Part shown: positions 6,275-11,788 of the stretch, in pieces
Layout: every line of letters begins with the position of its first letter
How positions within the stretch are numbered: position 1 is the stretch's first letter
Assembly (NCBI GenBank): GCA_030917985.1
Contig: JAUPTR010000064.1
Coordinates: 1 to 11,788, forward strand
DNA: 11,788 nucleotides
Direction of reading: 5' to 3'
Source: Pseudomonadota bacterium
Lineage (GTDB): Bacteria; Pseudomonadota; Gammaproteobacteria; Burkholderiales; SCOH01
Notes under the pieces: generated by a model
What the model was told of the DNA's origin: nothing
Databases searched by the model: none
What the model saw: only the letters and a program-made list of their open reading frames with translations
Position numbers and translations under genes: made by a program

Positions 6275-6288
6275 TTGACAGGAATCAA
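6275..6288 (-). promoter_or_regulatory. FNR/DNR-type box TTGATTCCTGTCAA
   Basis: The site matches the FNR-family consensus TTGAT-N4-ATCAA in 9 of 10 specified bases; the half-site far from the gene is perfect. It is centred 67.5 bp upstream of the hemerythrin start codon and at class II distance from TATGAT. The likely ligand is the DNR-like regulator encoded at 8817-9503, though an FNR/ANR protein elsewhere in the genome could also use it. Confidence 0.75.
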
Positions 6289-6336
6289 GCTGAGCGGATG
6301 TCGTCAGAACACGCAGGAAAAGCGCCACCGGAGGGA

Positions 6337-6900
6337 TCAGCGATCCTGACGTCGGGCGGCCATTGACCTGCCCAGCAACTCGCGTTGTGATGGACTGAGC
6401 AGGTGCTGGGCGGCAGCAAAAACCCCCGCCTCTTCGGAAGCTGCGTGCTGTTGATAGAAATCGGCAAAACACTCGGCCAGGTTGTCTCGCGCCAGATCGG
6501 CCATACGTCCTTCGCTTACCAACAGCAACAATTCACGCAGTTGCAACCACAAATGGCCCATCTGCAGATGTTCGGCACGCAATTGATTGATGGCTGCCGC
6601 CAGATCTGTATCCTCTGGTGCCGTGGCCAAAAGCAGTGGAAACAGGTCAACCTCTTCATCCTGATGATGCTTGGGTGCAGCCAGATCGAAATAACGCAGG
6701 ATGTTGGAGGCGGCCTGCGCCGCTTCTGCATCAGCGCCATTTTTGGCCAGATGCGGCACCAGCTTGCGCAGGGTTTCGGTAAATGCCCGTACCCGGCCAT
6801 GGCAGGCTTCGAGCATTTCCAGCGGCTCGTCGCTGATGGATGGAATGGTCGGCAACAGGCTGTCTTTAGCGGCAGCAGGCTTGGGAAAAGGAATAATCAT
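6337..6900 (-). CDS. Hemerythrin-like domain protein
   Basis: This predicted cytosolic helical-bundle protein of 187 residues is a second, divergent hemerythrin-domain protein. Potential iron ligands appear in order: H34 (EACHGRVRAFTETL), H78/H79 with E82/E83 (KHHQDEEVDLFPLL), H111 and H116 (RAEHLQMGHLWLQL) and H152 with E156 (YQQHAASEEAGVFAAA). The KHHQDEE..LFP and QH...EE motifs are characteristic of this hemerythrin-like subgroup. About 20 low-complexity residues rich in Pro, Ala and Ser precede the domain. It is the last gene after the nitronate monooxygenase-like and hemolysin III-like genes, 14 bp downstream of the latter. I chose ATG 6900 because it clears the upstream gene; ATG 6951 would add 17 residues and overlap it by 37 nt. 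Neither start has a strong Shine-Dalgarno. Ligand (O2, NO or a redox partner) is unknown. Confidence 0.87.
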   Translation of the reverse strand: MIIPFPKPAAAKDSLLPTIPSISDEPLEMLEACHGRVRAFTETLRKLVPHLAKNGADAEAAQAASNILRYFDLAAPKHHQDEEVDLFPLLLATAPEDTDLAAAINQLRAEHLQMGHLWLQLRELLLLVSEGRMADLARDNLAECFADFYQQHAASEEAGVFAAAQHLLSPSQRELLGRSMAARRQDR

Positions 6901-6914
6901 CGGCAGACGGCCAC

Positions 6915-7532
6915 TCAGGCTACGTAGTTCAACACACACCAATACTGGCATGCGCTGCCTGCCAACACAAACAAATGCCAGATTCCGTGGGCGTGGCGCA
7001 TACGCTCATCGAGCAGGTAGAAAATGATGCCCACGGTGTAAAACAGGCCGCCGGCACCCAGCCACCAGAAACCTGCCAGCGGCAAAACGGCCAGCAATGG
7101 CTTGATCGCCACCAGCACCATCCAGCCCATTGCCAGATAAATGAACATCGACAAGGCGCGGGTACGCTTGCCGAGAACGAATTCCTGCACGATGCCGAGC
7201 ACCGCCAACCCCCAGTTGATACCGAATATCCACCAGCCCCACGGGCCATGCAGAGTGACCAGGGTAAAGGGGGTATAGGTGCCGGCGATCAGTAGATAAA
7301 TTGCCGCGTGATCAAGCTTTTGCAGCCACAACTTGGCCCGCCCGCGCACACTGTGATAAAGCGTGGACGACAGATAGAGGAGAACCAGCATGCTGCCGTA
7401 CACCGAGAAACTGATCAGTTTCCAGATATCCGCCTGGGCATTGGCCACATTCAGCAACAGCACCAGGCCGGTGACACTCAGGCCGACACCAATCAGGTGG
7501 GTAAAACTGTTCAGGCGCTCGCCGTGATACAT
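6915..7532 (-). CDS. Hemolysin III / PAQR-family membrane protein
   Basis: This 205-residue, seven-helix membrane protein belongs to the hemolysin III (TrhA/YqfA, PAQR) family. Signature motifs are GERLNSFTHLIG at the N-terminus, SSTLYHS (first His of the metal site), KLDHAAIYLLIAGTYTPF with the conserved Asp, and HGIWHLFVLAGSACQY near the C-terminus with the last two His. These residues form a Zn-binding, alkaline-ceramidase-like site in the superfamily. Despite the name, most bacterial members are not toxins; YqfA/TrhA is implicated in membrane-fluidity or membrane-energetics homeostasis. The start overlaps the end of the nitronate monooxygenase gene by 22 nt, and GGAGG lies about 7 nt before ATG 7532, so ribosome entry is inside the upstream gene. 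Its link to the flavin and di-iron proteins of this operon is unexplained. Confidence 0.92.
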   Translation of the reverse strand: MYHGERLNSFTHLIGVGLSVTGLVLLLNVANAQADIWKLISFSVYGSMLVLLYLSSTLYHSVRGRAKLWLQKLDHAAIYLLIAGTYTPFTLVTLHGPWGWWIFGINWGLAVLGIVQEFVLGKRTRALSMFIYLAMGWMVLVAIKPLLAVLPLAGFWWLGAGGLFYTVGIIFYLLDERMRHAHGIWHLFVLAGSACQYWCVLNYVA

Positions 7533-8719
7533 GCCTTGCCTCCAGTCAACGCAGCAGGCCAGCGGCCCAGCAGCATGTATTCGATCAGTTCACGCACCGG
7601 CCGGATTGCCTCGCCAAACGGCAAACGGCTGGCACCACGGAAAAACAGGCCTTTGCTGATTTCACCACGCATGGCAGCAGCCAGCTGGCTATCGATGCAG
7701 AACTGGCCGAATTTGGCCAGACCATCACGCAAACCACACACAGTCAGGCAGTGCAGACCTGCAGCACATCGCTCTGCGCCACAACGCGCCTTGCTCTGCA
7801 ACAGGCTTTCGCGTTTCAGATAGTTTTTCAGCCATGGCGTGAGCACACCACGCGCCGGCAACCCCGCAACACTCATGAATTCAACAATATCTTCAGGCCT
7901 GGCCTCGGCCAGTACGCGCTTGAATTCGGGATGGGCATCCCCCTCTTCACTGACAGCAAACGCGCTGCCAAGCTGCACGGCAGACGCACCATTCGCCAGT
8001 AGTTGCTGCACTTGCTGCGGCGAGTTGATGCCGCCCGCGCAAATCAGGGGAATTCGCTCCTGCTCAATCTTCATGTCATGCAGCAACTGGCGGGTCTGTG
8101 CCAGCACGTTATCGAAATCAAAGCGGCTGTCGTTGAGATCCTCAATGCGGGCAGCCCCCAGATGGCCGCCGGCATAACGCGGATGTTCGATCACGATTGC
8201 GTCCGGCAAACGTCCCTTGCGCAACCATTTCTTGATCAACAGGCCGATGCCGCGTGCATCGGAGAGAATCGGGATCAGCGCCATCCCAGGATAGTCAGCC
8301 GTCAAATCCGGCAAATCCAGCGGCAAACCTGCACCCATCACGATTGCATCGGCACCGCTGGCACAGGCCTGGCGCACCAGCAACGGATGTTCAGCCACCG
8401 CCTTCATGATATTGACAGCGATCAGCCCCTCACCCGCAGCCATATCGCGTGCGGCCCTGATTTCCCGATCCAGTGCGGTGAGATTGAGGGCGTCAATACT
8501 GGCCTTGTCGCGATGCTGCCGCGACAGCGCCAGCAAATCCGGATGGTGATGACGCAAGTCCACGCTGGCAACGGTGCCCACTGCACCTTCACGCGCTACC
8601 GCGCCCGCCAGGCGATGTGCCGATACACCAACACCCATGCCGCCCTGCACGATAGGCAACAAGGAACGACCGCCCAACTGCAATGTTTTAATTCCCAGAG
8701 CCGCGAGTTGCGAGCGCAT
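7511..8719 (-). CDS. Nitronate monooxygenase-like flavoprotein (2-nitropropane dioxygenase family)
   Basis: This FMN-binding TIM-barrel protein has 402 residues. It begins PIVQGGMGVGVSAHRLAGAV, the N-terminal flavin-binding loop. It continues with LIAVNIMKAV, ADAIVMGAGLPLDLP, the active-site-region pattern EHPRYAGGHLG, and the phosphate-binding stretch ICAGGINSPQQVQQLLANGA followed by AVQLGSAFAVSEE. The family oxidises alkyl nitronates, and relatives include FabK-type enoyl reductases, so the substrate is not certain. Near the C-terminus is a cysteine cluster, C313-x4-C318-x5-C324-x3-C328, discussed under findings. Start ATG 8719 is chosen because AAGGTG lies just before it; the longer frame back to 8791 would place the FNR/DNR box inside the gene. 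It is the first gene of a three-gene operon and overlaps the next gene by 22 nt. Confidence 0.88.
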   Translation of the reverse strand: MRSQLAALGIKTLQLGGRSLLPIVQGGMGVGVSAHRLAGAVAREGAVGTVASVDLRHHHPDLLALSRQHRDKASIDALNLTALDREIRAARDMAAGEGLIAVNIMKAVAEHPLLVRQACASGADAIVMGAGLPLDLPDLTADYPGMALIPILSDARGIGLLIKKWLRKGRLPDAIVIEHPRYAGGHLGAARIEDLNDSRFDFDNVLAQTRQLLHDMKIEQERIPLICAGGINSPQQVQQLLANGASAVQLGSAFAVSEEGDAHPEFKRVLAEARPEDIVEFMSVAGLPARGVLTPWLKNYLKRESLLQSKARCGAERCAAGLHCLTVCGLRDGLAKFGQFCIDSQLAAAMRGEISKGLFFRGASRLPFGEAIRPVRELIEYMLLGRWPAALTGGKACITASA

Positions 8720-8749
8720 CAGGCACCTTTCCGTGAACACTTGTCCACT

Positions 8750-8755
8750 AGAATG
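8750..8755 (-). promoter_or_regulatory. -10-like element CATTCT of the nitronate monooxygenase operon
   Basis: On the - strand, bases 8755-8750 read CATTCT, a poor -10 (3 of 6). It is centred exactly 32 bp from the centre of the FNR/DNR box at 8778-8791, the same spacing as at the hemerythrin promoter. A weak -10 would fit strict dependence on the activator. Predicted start is near 8743, giving a 24-nt leader. Confidence 0.4.
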
Positions 8756-8777
8756 CCAGCATCCCCGCCTGTCAACA

Positions 8778-8791
8778 TTGACGCAAATCAA
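8778..8791 (-). promoter_or_regulatory. FNR/DNR-type box TTGATTTGCGTCAA
   Basis: The site matches TTGAT-N4-ATCAA in 9 of 10 specified bases, with the same single deviation (GTCAA instead of ATCAA) and the same orientation as the box at 6275-6288. It is centred 65.5 bp upstream of the nitronate monooxygenase start codon and lies 26 bp beyond the end of the CRP/FNR regulator gene. The GTCAA half is shared with a second palindrome, GTCAA-CA-TTGAC (8771-8782). Confidence 0.75.
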
Positions 8792-8816
8792 TCAGCGGCT
8801 GCTGGTTACTTCAGGT

Positions 8817-9503
8817 TTACTCGTAGTTGCGCAGGCGCTCTACGTCGTGGATAGTGACGTCGCGGCCACTGACGGTAATCATGCCATCATGGCTGAGCTG
8901 ACTGAAAATACGCGACAGGGTTTCAGGCGTCAGATTCAGGCGCGAAGCAATCACGTGTTTGCTGGCCGGCAACGTCACCTCGGTGCTCTGGGTTTCGCTC
9001 TCCGGTGCGGACTGCAGCAGATAACCGATTACCCGCTGTGCTGCGGATCGCAGGCTGTACGATTCAACGTCCTGTACCAAGGCATGCAAACGCATCGACA
9101 GCCCGCCAAGCATGCGACGGGCAAAAGTCGGATCACGTTCGATCGCCTCGAAAATCGCCTGCTTCGAAATCAGCAGGATCAGGCTGTCGATCAGGGTCTG
9201 CGCATAAATCGGGGCCGGGCGTTCGAGAAACATCACGGCCTCACCAAAACTCTCTCCGGCACCAAAAATCTGCAGCACCTTTTCCGAACCGCTGGCGGAT
9301 GGAAAAGCCAGCTTGACCTGACCGTAAACGATTACATACATGCCACTCAGCTGATCGCCCTTCTGGAACAGGGTATCACCGCGTTCGGAACGAATCTCGC
9401 GCGTGGCCGGCAACACAACCCGCTCAATCTCCTCGGCATCGAGATTTCGAAATAACGGCAGATTGGACAATACGCCACGAATATCGAGTTTATGCTGAAC
9501 CAA
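8817..9503 (-). CDS. dnr: CRP/FNR-family regulator, DNR-like
   Basis: This 228-residue transcription factor has an N-terminal cyclic-nucleotide-type sensor domain (about 15-130: LPLFRNLDAEEIERV, LFQKGDQLSGMYVIVYGQVKL, LQIFGAGESFGEAVMF), a dimerisation helix (about 132-158) and a C-terminal winged helix. The recognition helix reads LTPETLSRIFSQL, with E194, S197 and R198 in the E..SR arrangement by which FNR-type proteins read TTGAT. I see no cysteine, so it cannot carry the FNR [4Fe-4S] cluster. That, with its overall similarity to the NO-responsive DNR group, points to a haem-type NO sensor; the ligand is inferred. The start is TTG 9503: AGGA sits 7 nt upstream and an in-frame TGA lies close upstream, with no ATG or GTG between. 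Two matching boxes precede the next two operons. The symbol is by family resemblance only. Confidence 0.85.
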   Translation of the reverse strand: MVQHKLDIRGVLSNLPLFRNLDAEEIERVVLPATREIRSERGDTLFQKGDQLSGMYVIVYGQVKLAFPSASGSEKVLQIFGAGESFGEAVMFLERPAPIYAQTLIDSLILLISKQAIFEAIERDPTFARRMLGGLSMRLHALVQDVESYSLRSAAQRVIGYLLQSAPESETQSTEVTLPASKHVIASRLNLTPETLSRIFSQLSHDGMITVSGRDVTIHDVERLRNYE

Positions 9504-9585
9504 AACACTATCCTCACATCATGTTATGCCCATCAAGGGCCTGGCCGGACAGCAAAAAACCACGCTTGCCGGCAGTCAAGCCTGC

Positions 9586-9614
9586 ATTCTACCGTCACTG
9601 GTGATTCACGTTAA
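9586..9614 (-). promoter_or_regulatory. Candidate promoter of the DNR-like regulator gene
   Basis: On the - strand there is a -35-like TTAACG (9614-9609, 4 of 6) and a -10 TAGAAT (9591-9586, 5 of 6), separated by 17 bp. The leader would be about 76 nt. It lies between the bidirectional terminator and the TTG start, where a promoter is needed. Confidence 0.45.
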
Positions 9615-9648
9615 TGCTTCTGTCGGGCCACAGCGTCCGAAACAAAAA

Positions 9649-9676
9649 GGAAAAAGCGGCACACGCCGCTTTTTCC
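9649..9676. terminator. Strong bidirectional intrinsic terminator
   Basis: A perfect 12-bp stem (9649-9660 pairing with 9665-9676) closes an ACAC tetraloop. GGAAAAAGCGGC on one side and GCCGCTTTTTCC on the other give A-tract/U-tract flanks on both strands. It lies 18 bp after the stop of the small - strand gene, so it ends that transcript and insulates the regulator gene from it. Confidence 0.9.
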
Positions 9677-9694
9677 TGATTCAAAATCCGCTGA

Positions 9695-9898
9695 TCAGTG
9701 CAGCCACTTGTCCTGATCTTCTTTCCTGCGGCCAAAACCGCCACGCTGCTCATTGCCGTTCAACAACAGATTAGCCATCAATATTTCACGATCTTCCGGC
9801 TCGATTGTACCGCGGCGATCGGTATCGCGCGCGACTCCCTGCTCAACCTCGGCCAGAGACTGCTGATTCGATTCCGAATTGGCATTGCTGTTCACCAT
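9695..9898 (-). CDS. Small hydrophilic protein of unknown function, 67 residues
   Basis: I do not recognise this protein. It is 67 residues, highly polar, without cysteine, signal peptide or membrane segment. The N-terminus is rich in Asn, Ser and Gln (VNSNANSESNQQS), the middle is acidic (IEPEDREILMANLLLNG) and the end is charged (GGFGRRKEDQDKWLH), so it looks largely disordered apart from one short helix. The case for a real gene is good: a near-perfect Shine-Dalgarno AAAGGAGG ends 5 nt before ATG 9898, a plausible promoter lies upstream, and a strong terminator starts 18 bp after the stop. This complete monocistronic unit suggests high expression. It could be a stress-induced or binding protein, but nothing in the sequence fixes a role. 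Confidence 0.75.
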   Translation of the reverse strand: MVNSNANSESNQQSLAEVEQGVARDTDRRGTIEPEDREILMANLLLNGNEQRGGFGRRKEDQDKWLH

Positions 9899-9916
9899 AA
9901 CGTCCTCCTTTATGTT

Positions 9917-9937
9917 GACTTCCCTTCACTTGAAGTC
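9917..9937 (-). repeat. Inverted repeat GACTTC / GAAGTC upstream of the small gene
   Basis: A 6-bp inverted repeat (9917-9922 and 9932-9937) has a 9-nt loop, and an overlapping shorter palindrome CTTCA-CT-TGAAG occupies 9924-9935. It abuts the predicted -10 and leader of the 67-residue protein gene, so it could be an operator or a leader hairpin. Confidence 0.4.
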
Positions 9938-9961
9938 TAGCCCTTGGTACCACAGGTTCAA
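9934..9961 (-). promoter_or_regulatory. Candidate promoter of the small-protein gene
   Basis: On the - strand, TTGAAC (9961-9956, 4 of 6) and TAGACT (9939-9934, 4 of 6) are separated by 16 bp. The predicted transcription start near 9927 leaves about 28 nt of leader containing the Shine-Dalgarno. Confidence 0.4.
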
Positions 9962-10015
9962 CCTCAATCAGACAAACGGAATTGTTTTTTGCTGCTTTGT
10001 CCTACGCTGGCAATT

Positions 10016-10045
10016 TTGCAGCATATTGGAGCTACAGTGCATAAA
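10016..10045 (+). promoter_or_regulatory. Candidate promoter of the PAS-GGDEF sensor gene
   Basis: TTGCAG (10016-10021) and CATAAA (10040-10045) are separated by 18 bp, about 35 bp before the start codon and divergent from the small-protein promoter. Both hexamers are imperfect, so this is only a candidate. Confidence 0.3.
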
Positions 10046-10080
10046 CTGAAATCCGGAGCAACGACCAACTGAACTCATTG

Positions 10081-11788
10081 ATGAGACTTCGCTATCATCT
10101 CCCCTTACGCATCAGTCTCCCGCTGTCGGTCATCATCGGAGGAATACTGCTGTCGCTGCTGTTCTTTCTCTGGAACATGCATGATGCCCAGACCAGACTA
10201 CGCAACGAAGCCTCACGAATGTTGCTGGTCACTGCCGGGCAAATCGCCGCAGGTCTGAACGAGGAAAGATCACGCGGCCTGGCCGCCATGCAGGAAGATT
10301 TTGCCAGCCGTACCAGTCAGCCCCATATCGTGGTGGTTGCCGTGCTGGATGAACAGAACAAGGTCTTGCTGGCACGCCAGCCGCGCTGGCTGGGGCAACC
10401 GGCAGCCAACATATCCGCAGGTTTTCAGCCCGAAAAAGCGGAACAGGCGCGCCTTGGCGATCAAGCATTGTTTCATCAAAATGATACGGTCCAGACTCTC
10501 TCGCTGTACCTGCCGATTTCCCTTGAAGCATTCGGCGGCAACAACGCACGCTCACCACGTGGTGTTTTGCTGCTGGAATACAATTTCCACGAATTATGGG
10601 GCGCGTTTACCCGCGATACGCTGGAGCGTGGTGCCGTGCTGCTGGTCAGCCTGCTGCTGATTGCCGGCATTTTGTGGTGGGCGCTCTACAGGCATATCGC
10701 GGTGAGAATCGCCCGCCTGAGCGAAGTCACCCGGCGCCTGGCGGGCGGCGACCTGAGCCAGCGAGCCGAAATAGGTGGCCAGGATGAAATTGCGCAGCTT
10801 GCCGTGAGCTTCAACGCAATGGCAGCGGCACTGGCTCGTGCACAACAACAACAGATTGCGCAGCAGAATGCACTTGCATTATCCGAGCAACGACATCGAT
10901 CGCTATTCGAATCCAGTCAGGATTTCATCGCAATATTTGATCTTGAGCTGCGCCACACCGATGCCAACCCTGCATACCTGCGCATGCTTGGCTACAGCCT
11001 GGAGGAATTGCACCAGCTCAGCTACCACCAGGTTTCCGATGACTCTAATTTTGAACAGGAAAGAACACGCCTCGCCCAGGAGATTTTTGAACGCGGCTAT
11101 TCGGATGAATTCGAGAAAGACTTTCTACGCAAGGACGGCTCACGCTGCCCGGTGAGTATCAAGGCGGTGTTAATGCGGGATGAACATGGCAAGCCCTGCG
11201 GCATCTGGGGGATTGGCCGTGACATCAGCCTGCGCAAGCAGAACGAGGCGGCACTCAAACTCGCCGCCAAAGTATATGCGGCCAGCCATGAGGGAATCAT
11301 CGTTACCGATCCGGAACGGATCATCCTTACCGCCAATGACGCCTACAGTGAAATTACCGGCTATCCGCCATCAGAAACGGTTGGACATAAACCGCGCTTC
11401 CTGCTCAGCGACCATTATTCCGAGTCGTTCTACACGGAACTACTGAAAATCGTAAACAGTGAAGGCTTCTGGCAGGGAGAAATTCTCGGACGACGCAAAT
11501 GCGGCGAGCTCTATCCGGTCTGGGTCACCATCACCGCAGCGCATGAAGCGGAACAGCTGGTGCATTACATCATCACCTTTTCCGACATTACCGAACGCAA
11601 GAAGAGTGAAGACCAGATTCGCCATCTGGCCGAGCACGATTTTCTTACCGATTTGCCCAACCGGGTGCTGCTACTGGATCGGCTGACCCAGCAACTGGCA
11701 CACTGCCGCCGCAATCAGGGGCAGTTTGCGCTGATGTTCATCGACCTGGACCGCTTCAAGCAGATCAACGATACCCTGGGCCATCATA
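10081..11788 (+). CDS. Membrane-bound HAMP-PAS-PAS-GGDEF sensor protein, 3' truncated by window
   Basis: The frame is open from ATG 10081 to the window end (569 codons seen). The protein has an N-terminal transmembrane helix (about 13-33, SLPLSVIIGGILLSLLFFLW), a periplasmic sensor segment (about 34-180), and a second helix (about 183-202, AVLLVSLLLIAGILWWALY). A HAMP domain follows (about 203-255, with LAGGDLSQRAEIGGQDEIAQL), then two PAS domains (about 270-385, starting RSLFESSQDFIAIFD; about 396-510, with GIIVTDPERIILTANDAYSEITGY). The start of a GGDEF domain is visible (EHDFLTDLPNR, MFIDLDRFKQINDTLGHH). The GG(D/E)EF loop and any EAL domain lie beyond the edge, so whether it makes or degrades cyclic di-GMP cannot be told; the LTDLPNR and FIDLDRFKQINDTLGH style is common in GGDEF-EAL proteins. 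ATG 10081 has no close Shine-Dalgarno (CGGAG is 22 nt upstream), but it is the first ATG after an in-frame stop at 10042. Confidence 0.9.
   Translation, partial: MRLRYHLPLRISLPLSVIIGGILLSLLFFLWNMHDAQTRLRNEASRMLLVTAGQIAAGLNEERSRGLAAMQEDFASRTSQPHIVVVAVLDEQNKVLLARQPRWLGQPAANISAGFQPEKAEQARLGDQALFHQNDTVQTLSLYLPISLEAFGGNNARSPRGVLLLEYNFHELWGAFTRDTLERGAVLLVSLLLIAGILWWALYRHIAVRIARLSEVTRRLAGGDLSQRAEIGGQDEIAQLAVSFNAMAAALARAQQQQIAQQNALALSEQRHRSLFESSQDFIAIFDLELRHTDANPAYLRMLGYSLEELHQLSYHQVSDDSNFEQERTRLAQEIFERGYSDEFEKDFLRKDGSRCPVSIKAVLMRDEHGKPCGIWGIGRDISLRKQNEAALKLAAKVYAASHEGIIVTDPERIILTANDAYSEITGYPPSETVGHKPRFLLSDHYSESFYTELLKIVNSEGFWQGEILGRRKCGELYPVWVTITAAHEAEQLVHYIITFSDITERKKSEDQIRHLAEHDFLTDLPNRVLLLDRLTQQLAHCRRNQGQFALMFIDLDRFKQINDTLGHH

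Noticed and set aside
6334..6346. Small hairpin GGATC-AGC-GATCC at the end of the hemerythrin-like gene
   Set aside because: A 5-bp stem overlapping the stop codon with no T-run is too weak to call a terminator.
6451..6464. TTGAT-N4-ATCGG, 8 of 10 match to an FNR box
   Set aside because: It lies inside the coding region of the hemerythrin-like gene with no start nearby that it could serve.
8717..8791. Longer nitronate monooxygenase start at 8791
   Set aside because: It would put the FNR/DNR box and -10 region inside the gene and add 24 residues unlike the family; ATG 8719 has a proper Shine-Dalgarno.
8003..9455. Long open frames on the + strand (283 and 293 codons) opposite the nitronate monooxygenase and DNR-like genes
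   Set aside because: They are antisense to two well-supported genes, without family motifs, and cross the promoter between them.
9523..9536. Possible FNR/DNR box TTGATGGGCATAAC before the regulator gene (autoregulation)
   Set aside because: One half is perfect but the other matches only 3 of 5, and it is only 26 bp from the start codon, so class II activation is impossible; a weak repression site cannot be excluded.
9601..9614. FNR-like site TTAAC-N4-ATCAC overlapping the regulator -35
   Set aside because: It matches only 7 of 10 specified bases, close to what chance gives in this much sequence.

Overview
The window reads as chromosomal DNA of a Gram-negative, moderately GC-rich proteobacterium. 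A beta- or gamma-proteobacterium is my best guess, from the AlkB, tandem YceI/cytochrome b561, DNR-type regulator, DUF2249 and hemerythrin content; the genus cannot be told from sequence alone. It carries 13 credible protein genes (two cut by the window edges) and no rRNA, tRNA, CRISPR array or insertion sequence that I can see.

Left part, + strand (1-4042): the 3' end of an alkane 1-monooxygenase (AlkB) gene closes with an intrinsic terminator. Next is a cytosolic PAS-PAS-GGDEF diguanylate cyclase. A four-gene unit follows: MarR-family regulator, cytochrome b561 and two YceI-family periplasmic proteins. The MarR gene has its own promoter with a perfect inverted repeat, which probably makes the unit autoregulated.

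Middle part, - strand (4208-9503), read from right to left: a CRP/FNR-family regulator of the cysteine-free DNR type; an operon of a nitronate monooxygenase-like flavoenzyme, a hemolysin III/PAQR membrane protein and a hemerythrin-like protein; then a second operon of a classic hemerythrin, a DUF2249 protein and a polytopic membrane protein with a haem-copper-oxidase-like H-x-H motif. Both operons start with the same architecture: a TTGAT-N4-GTCAA box centred 65-68 bp before the start codon, with a -10-like hexamer at class II activator spacing. The regulator keeps the E..SR recognition residues for TTGAT. The simplest reading is a compact, locally encoded DNR-type (nitric oxide or low-oxygen) regulon of di-iron, flavin and putative haem proteins. 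The regulon is inferred; boxes, spacing and residues are seen directly.

Right part (9649-11788): a strong bidirectional terminator, a 67-residue hydrophilic protein of unknown function on the - strand with an excellent ribosome-binding site, and, divergently, the 5' part of a membrane-bound HAMP-PAS-PAS-GGDEF sensor that runs off the window.

The most unusual non-coding structures are a perfect 22-bp inverted repeat with a nested hairpin between the convergent yceI and membrane-protein genes (4139-4202), and a bulged hairpin inside the hemerythrin operon (5498-5540).
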